A stretch of 50,227 nucleotides of DNA from Acidobacteria bacterium 13_1_20CM_3_53_8 (GCA_001920415.1 MNJR01000034.1:1-50227); one strand, 5' to 3'. Numbered from the stretch's first letter, positions 32,630 through 41,953 are shown. Notes: generated by a model not told the origin, from the letters alone. Numbers and translations: made by a program.

Positions 32630-35275
32630 GTGAGAGTTAATAAACGTTCCCCGCTCGTTTCATTACTCATAGCATTTTCCGTATTGCTCTCGGTTTGCAG
32701 CGGAACCATCGTTGGCAACAATGCCGGCGCGCAATCCCCCTCAAGCGCCATTCAATCCGCTAATAGACAGAAGAGCAGGGCTGGCTACACACTTCTCTCG
32801 CGCTATGCAACAGAGTTGACGCGACTTGCTCGCCGGGGCGAGCTTGAGCCTGTCACGGGACATGACTCAGAGATTAGCCGCACCATCAATCTTCTATCTT
32901 CAGGTGCGCGCAGTAATCCTGTGCTGATTGGCGATCAAGAGACCAGCATGGCTGTGATTGCTAGCGGGGTGGCGCAAAGAATTGCGTCGGGCAATGTGCC
33001 GGAATCCCTTCGCGGCAAGCAATTGTTCAGTCTAAATGTGGCGGCCATATCGGCAGGCATACAGAGCAGCAGACAGTTTGTGAGCAGGTTGCAGAGCATC
33101 ATTGCGGAAGCGGCGAATAGTAGAGGGGAAGTTATTCTGTTCATTCCCGAACTGCATCAGTTTGTAGGTACGCGCGCGGCCCATGCAGCTTCCGAAGCGA
33201 TGCGAAGCTCGATTGAGCAGGGGCAGTTGCGCGTTGTCGGCGCAACCTCGTCCGAAGCCTATTCAGACTATATTGAAGCAGACTCAACTCTAGCAGGACT
33301 CTTCCAGACAGTGCGACTGGATGTAGAAAATAGAGCCGATTCAGATGTCGCTCAAAACGATGATGAAGACCGGACTCGTGAAGGATTCGAGGGTGTTAAA
33401 GTCTCTTCCGATTTGCGCGAAATAATGCAGAACGCCAGATCAAGCGGAGAGCGCGTGAGCGTTATTCTTCAGGCAGATGATGTGCGGAGCGGGCGTCTCA
33501 ACACATTTCTAAAGCAGAACGGCATCGAGATCAGCGCGAGAATGGCGCAGCTTGGCGCGCTCAGAGTTGATGTCCCCGTTCGAGCGTTAGAACAACTAGC
33601 AGCTAACAGTCAAACGCGCTACCTCTCGCCTGATAGAACGTTTCAGTCCTTCGGCCACATCACTACAACCACAGGCACTGAACAGGTGCGCAATCAACCG
33701 AGCGGCTCGCTCATAGGCGGAATTTTATCCCTCACCAGCGCAACGCTAGACGGCTCAGGCATAGGCATAGCCGTGCTGGATTCAGGTATGGACGCCCAGC
33801 ATGCGGCATTCAAAAAATCTTCCGGCTCCGGCTCTCGTGTAGTCTTTAGCCGCGACTTCACGGGCGAGAACCGCACGGACGACCCATACGGTCATGGCTC
33901 GCACGTAGCTTCATCAGCCGCTGGCTTCAGCTATACTAACGGAAACAGCTACGAGGGAATTGCGCCGAACGCCAACCTCATCAATTTACGCGTGCTCAAT
34001 TCACAGGGTATAGGGACGACCTCGGCTCTATTAAGCGCGCTCAACTGGATGCTCGGTCCGGTTGATGCGACCAAGCCTCTCAGTTCTACAAATCCGACCA
34101 ATCAGAGCAAGTATAACATTCGCGTCGTCAACATGAGCTTGGGCGCACCCGCAGTTGATTCTTACAAGAATGATCCTGTGTGCCGCGCTGTTCGCCAGTT
34201 GGTTGACGCCGGAATAGTCGTCGTCGCAGCCTCTGGAAACAACGGCAAGAATAGCGCCGGGCAGAAGGTTTACGGCCAGATTCATAGTCCCGGCAACGAG
34301 CCTTCAGCGATAACGGTCGGAGCAAGCAACACCTTCGGCACGGACGCGCGCAATGATGACGGCATCACCAGCTTCAGTTCTCGCGGGCCTACGCGCAGCT
34401 ACTCGACGGATGCGAACGGCGTCAAGCATTACGATAATCTGATCAAGCCCGATCTGGCCGCGCCCGGCAATAAACTGATCTATGCCGAATCGGACACCAC
34501 ACAAGGTCCGAATCTCCTGGTCACACAAAACCCACAATTGGATTCAGGCATTACTGACAATGACAACAAGCGGCTGATGTATTTGAGCGGCACGTCAATG
34601 TCAACGCCGCTGGTTGCAGGCGCAGCCGCCTTGATGCTGCAAGCCAATCCGAAGCTGACGCCGAACATGGTCAAAGCAATCCTGATGTACTCGGCGCAGC
34701 CGCTCGCAGGATTCAACATGCTGGAGCAAGGCGCGGGCGAGCTTAACGTCGCGGGCGCTGTTAAGTTGGCCCAGGCCGTTCGCACAGATTTAGGCTCAAA
34801 CCCTGCGCTAGGCACACCCATGTTGTCATCCAGTACGCCGCCCAGTCCGCAGACGACAATTGCCGGACAGACTTTTTCATGGTCGCAAGGTCTGATTCTC
34901 AATTACAGCTACGCCAAAGGCTCGAATCTGATTACACAGTACCAGTCGGTTTACGGCCAGGGCGTTGTGATAGGCGATGGCGTCATCGTTGGCAGCAACA
35001 CTGTGACGCTCAATGGCACGATGATGACGAACGGCGTTGTGATTGGCGACCAGATTATGACCAGCAACGGCGTCGTCATAGGTGACGGCATAGCCTTCCT
35101 ATCCGTCAGCCAGCTTCTAGGCGATGGCGTAGTTATTGGCGACGGCGTGGTAATAGGTGACGGCGTTGTCATAGGCGACGGTGTAGTGATAGGCGATGGC
35201 GTCGTAATAGGCGACGCTTATGTGCAGGCAATGTCGGCCATGCTCAATGGCGATGAAACGGCTTGCATGAAATAG
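32630..35275 (+). CDS. Secreted S8 subtilase with pseudo-ClpB N-domain and VIGDGV tail
   Basis: 881 residues from GTG 32630 (AAGGAG upstream). Signal peptide about 1-35 (SPLVSLLIAFSVLLSV). Residues about 58-232 line up with the D1 AAA+ module of ClpB/ClpC: YATELTRLARRGELEPVTGH, then NPVLIG, GVAQRIASGNVPESLRGK, EVILFIPELHQFVG, GQLRVVGATSSEAYSDYI. But Walker A is lost (GDQETSMA instead of GEPGVGKT) and the Walker B Asp is Pro. Then an I9-like propeptide (about 265-345) and the S8 domain: Asp in AVLDSGMD, His in GHGSHVAS, Asn in AASGNNG, Ser in SGTSMSTPLVAG. The last 110 residues repeat VVIGDG units, probably a beta-roll or surface anchor. Confidence 0.9.
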   Translation: MRVNKRSPLVSLLIAFSVLLSVCSGTIVGNNAGAQSPSSAIQSANRQKSRAGYTLLSRYATELTRLARRGELEPVTGHDSEISRTINLLSSGARSNPVLIGDQETSMAVIASGVAQRIASGNVPESLRGKQLFSLNVAAISAGIQSSRQFVSRLQSIIAEAANSRGEVILFIPELHQFVGTRAAHAASEAMRSSIEQGQLRVVGATSSEAYSDYIEADSTLAGLFQTVRLDVENRADSDVAQNDDEDRTREGFEGVKVSSDLREIMQNARSSGERVSVILQADDVRSGRLNTFLKQNGIEISARMAQLGALRVDVPVRALEQLAANSQTRYLSPDRTFQSFGHITTTTGTEQVRNQPSGSLIGGILSLTSATLDGSGIGIAVLDSGMDAQHAAFKKSSGSGSRVVFSRDFTGENRTDDPYGHGSHVASSAAGFSYTNGNSYEGIAPNANLINLRVLNSQGIGTTSALLSALNWMLGPVDATKPLSSTNPTNQSKYNIRVVNMSLGAPAVDSYKNDPVCRAVRQLVDAGIVVVAASGNNGKNSAGQKVYGQIHSPGNEPSAITVGASNTFGTDARNDDGITSFSSRGPTRSYSTDANGVKHYDNLIKPDLAAPGNKLIYAESDTTQGPNLLVTQNPQLDSGITDNDNKRLMYLSGTSMSTPLVAGAAALMLQANPKLTPNMVKAILMYSAQPLAGFNMLEQGAGELNVAGAVKLAQAVRTDLGSNPALGTPMLSSSTPPSPQTTIAGQTFSWSQGLILNYSYAKGSNLITQYQSVYGQGVVIGDGVIVGSNTVTLNGTMMTNGVVIGDQIMTSNGVVIGDGIAFLSVSQLLGDGVVIGDGVVIGDGVVIGDGVVIGDGVVIGDAYVQAMSAMLNGDETACMK
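34966..35217 (+). repeat. Coding tandem repeat (VVIGDG units)
   Basis: Tandem copies of about 18-21 bp encoding GVVIGDG; five or six nearly adjacent copies lie at 35123-35217. Third-codon-position variety among units (GGCGATGGC, GGTGACGGC, GGCGACGGT) shows selection for the peptide, not simple recent slippage. Confidence 0.85.
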
Positions 35276-35298
35276 AGAGAGCAAGCCCTTTTTGAGAT

Positions 35299-35337
35299 GA
35301 TGCGCGGAAGCCTCCTCTCCAAAGGTTTCCGCGCATC
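35299..35337. terminator. Hairpin between subtilase and GNAT genes
   Basis: GATGCGCGGAAGCCT and AGGTTTCCGCGCATC arms with a 9-nt loop. No clear U-run follows, so termination may be partial. Confidence 0.55.
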
Positions 35338-35389
35338 AAGCATGTTAAGACGGACAGCCCCTCCGGTCGAACCATTTCAGGAGCATTTA

Positions 35390-36307
35390 ATGTCGTCAGC
35401 GATGCCTTCCAAATCTATGGCCGTGCGGTCGTCTCTTCTCTCCCTCGATAGCGACTCTTCAATGAAAGTCAACGTTCACGCCCTCATCGCACTAGAGGAA
35501 GCGGAAGTGCTCGCCTTTCTCGCTCGACGCCCCATTCACACCTCTTTCATAACCGGATTGATACATGACAACGGTCTGGTCAGCCCTTTCAATCGCGGCT
35601 CTTTCTACGGCTTCCGCAATTCATCAGGCCATCTGGAAGGCGTCGCACTGATTGGCCGCAAGACAATTATAGAGACCAATAACGAAGAGGCTCAGGAAGC
35701 TTTCGCGCATCTTGCTCTGAAATCTCCTCTGCCATTTCTACTCAGAGGAGAGCGTAGCCAGATAGAGCGTCTCAAAAATCTTTGCGAAGTGATGGGTCGC
35801 ACGCCACGCCTTATCTGCCGCGAACTGCTGCTTGCCCAAAACTCTTTGCCGGAAGGAATTGAAGAGGTGCAGGAGTTGCGCCCTGCGCCCGAAGACCACT
35901 TGCAGTCCGTCGTTGACGTGAACGCGAAGATGTTTTTTGAAGAGAATGGTGTTAACCCCCTGAAGATTGATCCAGAAGGGATGCGCCAGCGCGTTGCTCA
36001 ACGAATAGAACAGAGGCGCGTCTGGACATGGGTCAAACAGGGGCGTCTGATTTTTAAGGCTGATGTCATCACAGAGACACCAGAAGCAGCATTCATTGAA
36101 GGCGTATATGTTCACCCGTATGAGCGAGGCAGAGGTTTTGGTTTGCGCTGTATGACTCAGCTTGCACGCCATCTTCTGCAACGCACGGCTTCGCTTTCTC
36201 TAATCGTCAACGAAGAGAACTTGATAGCGCGCGCTCTCTATCGTAAAGCAGGCTACGAGCATCACTGCAATTACAGTACGCTCTACTTCTCAGGAATGAT
36301 CGAATAG
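35390..36307 (+). CDS. GNAT-family acetyltransferase
   Basis: 305 residues from ATG 35390 (AGGAG upstream); earlier in-frame ATGs lie inside the hairpin before it. The C-terminal GNAT fold is clear: FIEGVYVHPYERGRGFGLRC contains the acetyl-CoA loop (R-G-R-G-F-G) and NEENLIARALYRKAGYEHHC the late helix. The N-terminal 150 residues resemble the DUF4081-type domain found before such GNATs. Substrate unknown. Confidence 0.9.
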   Translation: MSSAMPSKSMAVRSSLLSLDSDSSMKVNVHALIALEEAEVLAFLARRPIHTSFITGLIHDNGLVSPFNRGSFYGFRNSSGHLEGVALIGRKTIIETNNEEAQEAFAHLALKSPLPFLLRGERSQIERLKNLCEVMGRTPRLICRELLLAQNSLPEGIEEVQELRPAPEDHLQSVVDVNAKMFFEENGVNPLKIDPEGMRQRVAQRIEQRRVWTWVKQGRLIFKADVITETPEAAFIEGVYVHPYERGRGFGLRCMTQLARHLLQRTASLSLIVNEENLIARALYRKAGYEHHCNYSTLYFSGMIE

Positions 36308-36335
36308 CGAAAATTTTTTTAGGGACAAAATCCAA

Positions 36336-38556
36336 GTGGATACGACACTGAAGCTCATCGGCAGACAAAGATTCGCAAGCCTATACCAGTGGACAATCAT
36401 AGTCCTCGGCGCGCTTGTGTTCTGCTCTTCCGCCGCTCACATCCCGCTTCAGCTAATAGACATGCGTTACCTGTTGCTGACTTCCATGACGGTCATCATC
36501 AGTTCGCGTCTCGCTGTCAAAGTCCCGCGCGTCAACACCAACGTAACCATCTCCGACACCTTCATCTTCCTTGCGCTGCTGCTATACGGCGGCGACGCTG
36601 CAATCATATTGGCGACGGCAGAAGGGCTTTGCTCAGGAGCCAGAGTCGGCAAGAAACTTCGAACGATTCTCTTCAACTCGGCTGTAATGGCCTGCTCAAC
36701 AATGCTAACGGCTCAGGCCGTCAACTTCATCTTCGGCGATCCGACAGAGTTGCTGCGACAGACTTTCTCAGTCGTCATGATGGGAACTTGCGTGATAGCG
36801 CTCGCGCAATACTTTGCCAACACATGGATAGCCGCGATAGGCATGTCCTTCAAGAACAATCAACCGTTCTTGAAGATGTGGAGCGAAAATTTTCTCTGGA
36901 TTTCGATAACATACTTTGCTGGCGCAGGCGCAGCCAGTTTCATCGCGAGCAGTGTCGGAATGATAGGCTTCTACGCAATGCTCGTCGCCGTACCCATCAT
37001 CTCGATTCTCTATTTCACCTACTACAAATATCTGGAAGACATCCGTGCAACCTCCGCACAGGCCGAGCAGGCAGAGCGTGCGCGAGCAGAAGCCGAGCGT
37101 GCAAGAGCCGAGATTGAGCGAGAGCGCGCCGAACAGGCCGAACACCACGTAGAAGAATTGAACCTGCACATAGCCGAGCAGGAACGCATCAGTTGCGCGC
37201 TTGAAGAGAGCCGCGAGCATTTCCGTCACGCAGCTTTTCATGATGCGCTGACGGGGCTGCCGAACCGCGCGCTTCTAACAGACCACCTGAAGCTTTCGAT
37301 TGAACGCGCGAAACTTCATCACGATCATCTCTTCGCAGTTCTCTTTCTAGACCTGGATCGCTTCAAGAATATCAACGACAGTCTGGGCCACGTAGCTGGC
37401 GACCAGTTGCTCATCAACATCGCTCGAAGATTGGAAGAATGCCTGCGCCCGACCGATACGGTTGCGCGTCTTGGCGGCGACGAGTTCGCAATCCTTCTTG
37501 ATGGGCTGGAAGAATACGATGATGCTATACGTGTGGCCGAGCGTGCGCAGCGAGAGTTGATGCGACCTTTCAACCTGAACGGGCACGAAGTCTACACAAC
37601 TGCGAGCATAGGCATAACCTTGAGCACTACGGATTACGACCACCCGGAAAGCGTGCTGCGCGACGCAGACACAGCCATGTATCGCGCCAAAGAGAACGGC
37701 AAGGCTCGCTACGAACTGTTCGACAAGATAATGCACGCGCGCGCTGTCGAGCGATTGCAGTTAGAGAATGATCTGCGGCGCGCAATTGAACGAAGCGAGT
37801 TTCATGTTTACTACCAGCCCATCGTCTCGCTCGATGCGGACAGGCTTGCTGGCTTTGAAGCCCTCGTCAGATGGGAGCACCCGGAGCGCGGCATTATCTC
37901 GCCCATTGAATTCATAGCCAGCGCAGAAGAGACAGGGTTGATTGTAGAGTTGGGCCAATGGGTTCTTAAAGAAGCCTGCCGACAGATGCATGAATGGCAA
38001 TGGCAGAATCGCGCTCACCGCCATCTGAGACCTGCTAGGCCAGATCAAGCGCACGCTTTCTGAAACTGGGCTTGATCCGCGCTGTCTTAAGCTTGAGATA
38101 ACGGAATCGGTCGTGATGGAGAACGCAGAGACGGCCAGCACAATGCTTATGCAACTACGCGCTCTAGGCGTTCACCTGAGCATAGACGATTTTGGCACGG
38201 GCTATTCTTCATTGAGCTACCTGCACCGTTTCCCCGTCAACACCTTGAAGATTGACCGCTCGTTCATCAGCCGCATGGGAGCGGGCGACGAGAACACAGA
38301 GATCGTTCGCACCATCATCACGCTCGCCAGCAATCTTGGCATGAAAGTCATCGCCGAAGGAGTCGAAACGCAATCGCAACTTGCTCAGCTTAAAGAGATG
38401 AAATGCGATTACGGGCAAGGCTATCTCTTCTCCAGACCAATGCACGCTGAAGCGGCTGGACTGCTTATCCTCAGAGGATACCGTCAGCCCGTTGAATCCG
38501 ATATGGAGGAGAAAATTCTAGATGCTTCTGAGGATAGCTTTGTGTATATCAATTAA
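36336..38556 (+). pseudogene. Membrane GGDEF-EAL protein, broken in the EAL domain
   Basis: GTG start. Five or six membrane helices (about 20-230), a coiled coil rich in Ala/Glu/Arg (about 240-285), then an intact GGDEF domain (RLGGDEFAILLDG) and the start of an EAL domain (GFEALVRWEHP). The first frame stops at 38063. The rest of EAL continues in another frame from about 38028 (DLLGQIKRTLSETGLD, then EITESVV, DDFGTGYSSLSYL, KIDRSF, VIAEGVET) to 38556. The expected VNLS segment with its metal-binding Asn is missing, so a deletion with frameshift removed it. The cyclase part may still be made; the phosphodiesterase is very likely dead. A sequencing error cannot be excluded but would not explain the lost segment. 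Confidence 0.85.
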
Positions 38557-38759
38557 GCTGGCGGGCGCAGGATGGTATGAAGACTTGCGCGCAATTGGAT
38601 ATAAGAAGCAGTTTGAGAAAGCATAGATGAGGATGTCCCTGACGGGACTTTTCATACAGATTCTAACAGTTTTCTAAAGAAGAACCCGCACGCTTTCCAT
38701 ACCGGAATATCACATTCCAGTTTCCGATTGACCTGATACCGAAGATGTTCGGCGTGCCA

Positions 38760-38868
38760 ACCTAACGCCGGAATGAACCCGCACCGAGCACAGACATTCA
38801 AGCCGCATCTGTAAATACAAGCATGAAAGGAATGCTATTGCGGGGTTGGGTTGAATTAGTTGTTATGC
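38760..38868 (-). repeat. attC-like site 1 (integron cassette recombination site)
   Basis: On the minus strand it begins GCATAACAACTAATTCAACC and ends GCGTTAGGT (R' box GTTAGGT), with two complementary inner arms (AATAGCATTC and GAATGTCTG region). It follows the coiled-coil gene on the same strand, as attC follows a cassette gene. It is closely similar to attC-like site 2. Confidence 0.7.
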
Positions 38869-38897
38869 CGCCCGTTAGAGGAGAAGATATAGAAAAT

Positions 38898-39233
38898 CTA
38901 CTGTGTTCTCTCGCGCCCTTCAATCTTATCAATGCGTTCTTCAAGGTCTTCTTGTACGCGCGCGACATCTGCAAACGTAGACCGGAACATGCGACGCATA
39001 TCTTTAATCTCATTCTCGATACGGCCTAAACGATCTTCAACTTTTACAACCTCGGCGCGCGTCTCCATAATCTCTTGAAGCGCGCGCTCCCAAATTGGCT
39101 TCGTTTCGACTGCTCTACGCTCAGATTCGGCCTCTAATTTTTGCAGGCGAGCATCAAGCGCATCAAATCTGGCAAAAACCCTCTCTTCAAAGGAGCGCTC
39201 GTCTGGCATATTTTGTGTAGGCTCTTCATTCAT
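38898..39233 (-). CDS. Coiled-coil protein, probable cassette gene
   Basis: 111 residues from ATG 39233 (a longer frame with a TTG start reaches 39269). Nearly all helical with heptads (ERVFARFDALDARLQKLEAE, RLGRIENEIKDMRRMF). No known family function. Its stop is 30 nt from attC-like site 1 and its start is close to site 2, the size and order of an integron cassette. Shine-Dalgarno weak. Confidence 0.72.
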   Translation of the reverse strand: MNEEPTQNMPDERSFEERVFARFDALDARLQKLEAESERRAVETKPIWERALQEIMETRAEVVKVEDRLGRIENEIKDMRRMFRSTFADVARVQEDLEERIDKIEGRERTQ

Positions 39234-39323
39234 CCTAAAGATTATGAAGCTTATTGCAATTCTGTTCAAGCCAGAATCTAAGGTCTACCAAGGTGCTGAA
39301 CGAGAGGCGGCATGACGCTCGAA

Positions 39324-39420
39324 TCCTAACCCGCGCCGAGCGAACAGCATTCAATTTACATCGCAGGAGGAATCTTGAAAAGAATGCTATCGAGGCGTTG
39401 GGTCGAATGAGTTGTTATGT
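39324..39420 (-). repeat. attC-like site 2
   Basis: Minus strand ACATAACAACTCATTCGACC at one end and GCGCGGGTTAGGA at the other, with inner arms GATAGCATTC and GAATGCTGTTCG that pair. The first 45 nt are nearly the same as in site 1. It lies just after the stop of the gene at 39442. Confidence 0.7.
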
Positions 39421-39441
39421 CGCTCGTGAAATCGCACAAGT

Positions 39442-39987
39442 TTATTTCTTCAATTCTCTTTTGAGCTTTTGATAGTAAGAGATAATTTCACTTTCGTGCT
39501 TTGCCTTTGAAATAGAACTAAATAATTTGTCTAGTGCTTCTAATCCTGTTTCAGCTTTAATCATTTTTCTTGCATTAGCGATAGATTTTGTGAAATTTTC
39601 AATCTCGCCTTTTTTCTCTTCAGGGTCTTCCATATAATATACATCTTCAACTCCAATTAGAGCAGACACGCAATGCACAGTTATATTCTCATTGAGATAG
39701 AGTTCATTGGAATCCATAAATTTCGCCATGTCGAATACAACACTTGACCAGATTTCGTGCCGTTCTTCTTCGGAATATTTTGGATTTTCCATAATGTCAT
39801 GAGCTATTGGAGAAATCTTATATATTTTCTCATACAGTTTCTCGTAAACACTCAAACGCTTCTGGAAGATTTCTTTTGAATAAAGCTCAACGCGATTCCT
39901 CCTTCTGAAATATTCATTGATAAATAGTCCTATCAATACGCCGATTAATCCAATAAGAGATGTAAGAATAGGTTGAAGGATTTCCAT
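39442..39987 (-). CDS. Membrane-anchored protein of unknown function, probable cassette gene
   Basis: 181 residues. One membrane segment at about 8-25 (LTSLIGLIGVLIGLFINEYF), then a charged helical cytoplasmic part (RRRNRVELYSKEIFQKRLSV). The gene is clearly richer in A and T than all its neighbours, with many AAA/GAA/ATT codons, which points to foreign origin. It sits between a GTTATGC box (40015-40021) and attC-like site 2. No family recognised. Confidence 0.78.
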   Translation of the reverse strand: MEILQPILTSLIGLIGVLIGLFINEYFRRRNRVELYSKEIFQKRLSVYEKLYEKIYKISPIAHDIMENPKYSEEERHEIWSSVVFDMAKFMDSNELYLNENITVHCVSALIGVEDVYYMEDPEEKKGEIENFTKSIANARKMIKAETGLEALDKLFSSISKAKHESEIISYYQKLKRELKK

Positions 39988-40014
39988 TGCTACATTAAAC
40001 CATACAACTTAGTG

Positions 40015-40021
40015 GCATAAC
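40015..40021 (-). other. Possible cassette boundary (GTTATGC box)
   Basis: Minus strand GTTATGC 28 nt before the start of the AT-rich gene; it fits the R' box of a preceding attC or attI, whose other half has been lost. Confidence 0.4.
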
Positions 40022-40260
40022 GCATATTAGACGTCACAAAATACGCCCATTTAGATACTTAATCTTGAGAGCCATTAATAATCACTAAGATTTTGCTCCA
40101 TGCTACAGAATCAGGCTGTTGGCATGCTTTCAGATTAGACGCCTGTCGGATAACGTGAAGCTAACAAGAAAGGCTCTTATCAGCGCGTCTCTTTGAGAAA
40201 GGGCAAGTAATGGAAAGAGCAAGTGAAAAATTGGTTTTCGCTTCGGTTGTGTGTGCAAAG

Positions 40261-40291
40261 GGATACGGCCACCATGACAGTGGCCGTATCC
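40261..40291. terminator. Original terminator of tRNA-Pro
   Basis: GGATACGGCCAC and GTGGCCGTATCC arms with a 7-nt loop, just outside the left attachment repeat. Before the element inserted it would have followed the tRNA-Pro gene; it is now 9.7 kb away from it. Confidence 0.65.
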
Positions 40292-40302
40292 GCTTGATTT
40301 AA

Positions 40303-40352
40303 TTAATCGGGGCGAGAGGATTTGAACCTCCGACCCTTCGGTCCCAAACCGA
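40303..40352. repeat. Left attachment site (attL)
   Basis: 50 bp identical to 50040-50089. It begins TTAATCGGGGCG and ends GGTCCCAAACCGA, the 3' part of tRNA-Pro from the anticodon stem/loop onwards, without the 5' half. Confidence 0.95.
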
Positions 40353-40559
40353 TTCCAGCCATGTAACCCCAAGTCTAGGGGAGTACCACGAACCATCAAT
40401 TATCTAAGCCTAAAAAGAGCTTTGCTGTCTAGCGGTCGCTCATTGTAACAGCAAGTCTAGGCACGCGCACGCTCAATGTGGACGTGATTGTGTTCGCGGC
40501 TCTCCCCTACAAGGAATCCGGTTATCAATTAAATTGATGGTCGGTTCTAGGGGAGGCGC

Positions 40560-41726
40560 ATGGCAAGACAAAGAGAAGGGTATATACAAAAGCTAACAGA
40601 CGGCTCTCTTTGGGCGCGAGTGACTTACACCGGCTCAGACGGCAAGCGTCACACGCTACGCCGTAAGGTAAAGAACCGCACAGAGGGTAAGAAGCTTCTT
40701 AGAGAATTGATTGACGGCCTAGACCGGGTAGGAGACCACGCGGTTGAGGGCGACCGGATGCGCTTTCGTGATCTGGCGCAAAGGTACGAAGCCGAAAGAC
40801 TCATAGAGGCTCGCTATCACAACGACCGTAAGGTTGCTGGGCTTCGCTCGTGGAAAGTGCCGCGAGTGTATATCAGAGTCTTGGCGGCATACTTCGGCAA
40901 TCAGTTTATTAAGAGCATTACTCACGCCGACATTGAAAGGTTTAAGTCTCACCGGCTTTTAACTCCGGTAAGATGCGGCACGGACGCTAAGACAGGCGAG
41001 CCGACCTGCCGACCGCGCGCAATTGCCGCCGTCAATCGAGAGCTTGAGTTAATGCGCGCTGTGATGCGCTACGCACAGCGTCAGGGCTGGATTTACCGAA
41101 GTCCTTTCGAGATGGGTTCGCCGCTCATTAGCAAGGCAGACGAGACGCGGCGCGAGCGCACCTTAAGCCATGATGAAGAGGCACTGCTTTTAGCGGCCTG
41201 TGCCGGACGTAGGGCGCACTTGCGGCCTCTCTTAATCGCTGCCCTAGACACCGGCATGAGGCGCGGAGAACTGTTAAAGCTCGAATGGCGCGACGTTGAT
41301 CTTGCGGGCGCAATAATCATTGTAAGAGCAATGAACAGCAAGACGGCACGCGCGCGCATCGTGCCGATGACGCCGCGCCTGCGCGCCGAGCTTGGGGCAC
41401 TATGGCAAAAGTCAGCGCTGGATATGAGCGCGCGCATCTTTGGTATAACCGATACGGTAAAGAATAGCTTTGCGTCAGCGTGCCGCGCGGCTGGGATTGA
41501 CGGCTTTCGCTTTCACGATTGCCGCCACACGGCTATAACTCGAATGATTGCTGCCGGTGTCCCGGCAGAAGAGGTAATGAAGATTTCGGGGCACACACAA
41601 ACGTCAACATTCCTGCGCTATCTCAACCCAACGGGCTATTCACTGAACAGAGCCGCCGAGATTCTTAGCTCTTTCAACGCTGACAGAAGCGAGAGCAAGC
41701 CGGATGCTACAAGTTTCATAAACTAA
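40560..41726 (+). CDS. int: Tyrosine recombinase/integrase
   Basis: 388 residues. An N-terminal Arm-type/SAM-like core-binding part (about 60-170), then the catalytic domain: Arg in TGMRRGELLKLEWRDVD, His-x-x-Arg in FHDCRHTAITRM, His in ISGHTQTS and the nucleophile Tyr in FLRYLNP. It catalyses site-specific insertion and excision at the tRNA-Pro repeat 208 bp upstream. An AGGGGAGG ribosome site precedes the ATG. The gap 40353-40559 has inverted copies of ACCATCAATT that may bind integrase. Confidence 0.95.
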   Translation: MARQREGYIQKLTDGSLWARVTYTGSDGKRHTLRRKVKNRTEGKKLLRELIDGLDRVGDHAVEGDRMRFRDLAQRYEAERLIEARYHNDRKVAGLRSWKVPRVYIRVLAAYFGNQFIKSITHADIERFKSHRLLTPVRCGTDAKTGEPTCRPRAIAAVNRELELMRAVMRYAQRQGWIYRSPFEMGSPLISKADETRRERTLSHDEEALLLAACAGRRAHLRPLLIAALDTGMRRGELLKLEWRDVDLAGAIIIVRAMNSKTARARIVPMTPRLRAELGALWQKSALDMSARIFGITDTVKNSFASACRAAGIDGFRFHDCRHTAITRMIAAGVPAEEVMKISGHTQTSTFLRYLNPTGYSLNRAAEILSSFNADRSESKPDATSFIN

Positions 41727-41743
41727 AACGCCCGGCCTTAAAG

Positions 41744-41785
41744 CACCGTAGCACCGCACTTACTTAAGAGGGTGATGTTTTGATG
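41744..41785 (+). repeat. 42-bp inverted repeat, left copy
   Basis: Perfect inverted match to 48861-48902. It contains a CTTACTTAAGAGGGTGATG ribosome-site region and ends in the ATG at 41783-41785, so it supplies a start for the 56-codon frame after it. Confidence 0.95.
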
Positions 41786-41953
41786 CTTCGGCGCGTGAAG
41801 GCTCGCGGTAAAACAATCCGCAAGGGTTATGTCGCCACTATGATCTGCGCGTCGAATTCTGTGGTATCTTCCTTTTGTAGTGGGCGGCTCGCCCACGAAA
41901 TTAAAATTCTTGCGCTCTTGATTAGCGCCTCTTGTGGCCGCTTTTGCGGCTAA
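41783..41953 (+). CDS. Possible 56-residue leader peptide
   Basis: ATG supplied by the 42-bp repeat, GAGGGTGATG upstream. The peptide is basic at first (LRRVKARGKTIRKGYVATM) and Cys/Ser/Leu-rich later. The stop codon lies within the 3' half of the terminator hairpin at 41924-41970, so translation would open that hairpin. This suggests an attenuator leader for the operon from 41981. No homology recognised. Confidence 0.45.
   Translation: MLRRVKARGKTIRKGYVATMICASNSVVSSFCSGRLAHEIKILALLISASCGRFCG

Noticed and set aside
34966-35217. CRISPR-like array
   Set aside because: The regular repeats are coding (VVIGDG units) without spacers; no CRISPR array or cas gene was seen anywhere in the window.
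38522-38626. 34-codon frame starting inside the end of the EAL gene
   Set aside because: A good GGAGG precedes it, but it is short, overlaps known coding sequence and ends in sequence without support.
40560-41726. Integron integrase for the neighbouring cassettes
   Set aside because: The recombinase is phage/island type and belongs to the tRNA-Pro element by position and direct repeats; no integron-specific extra helix region was recognised.
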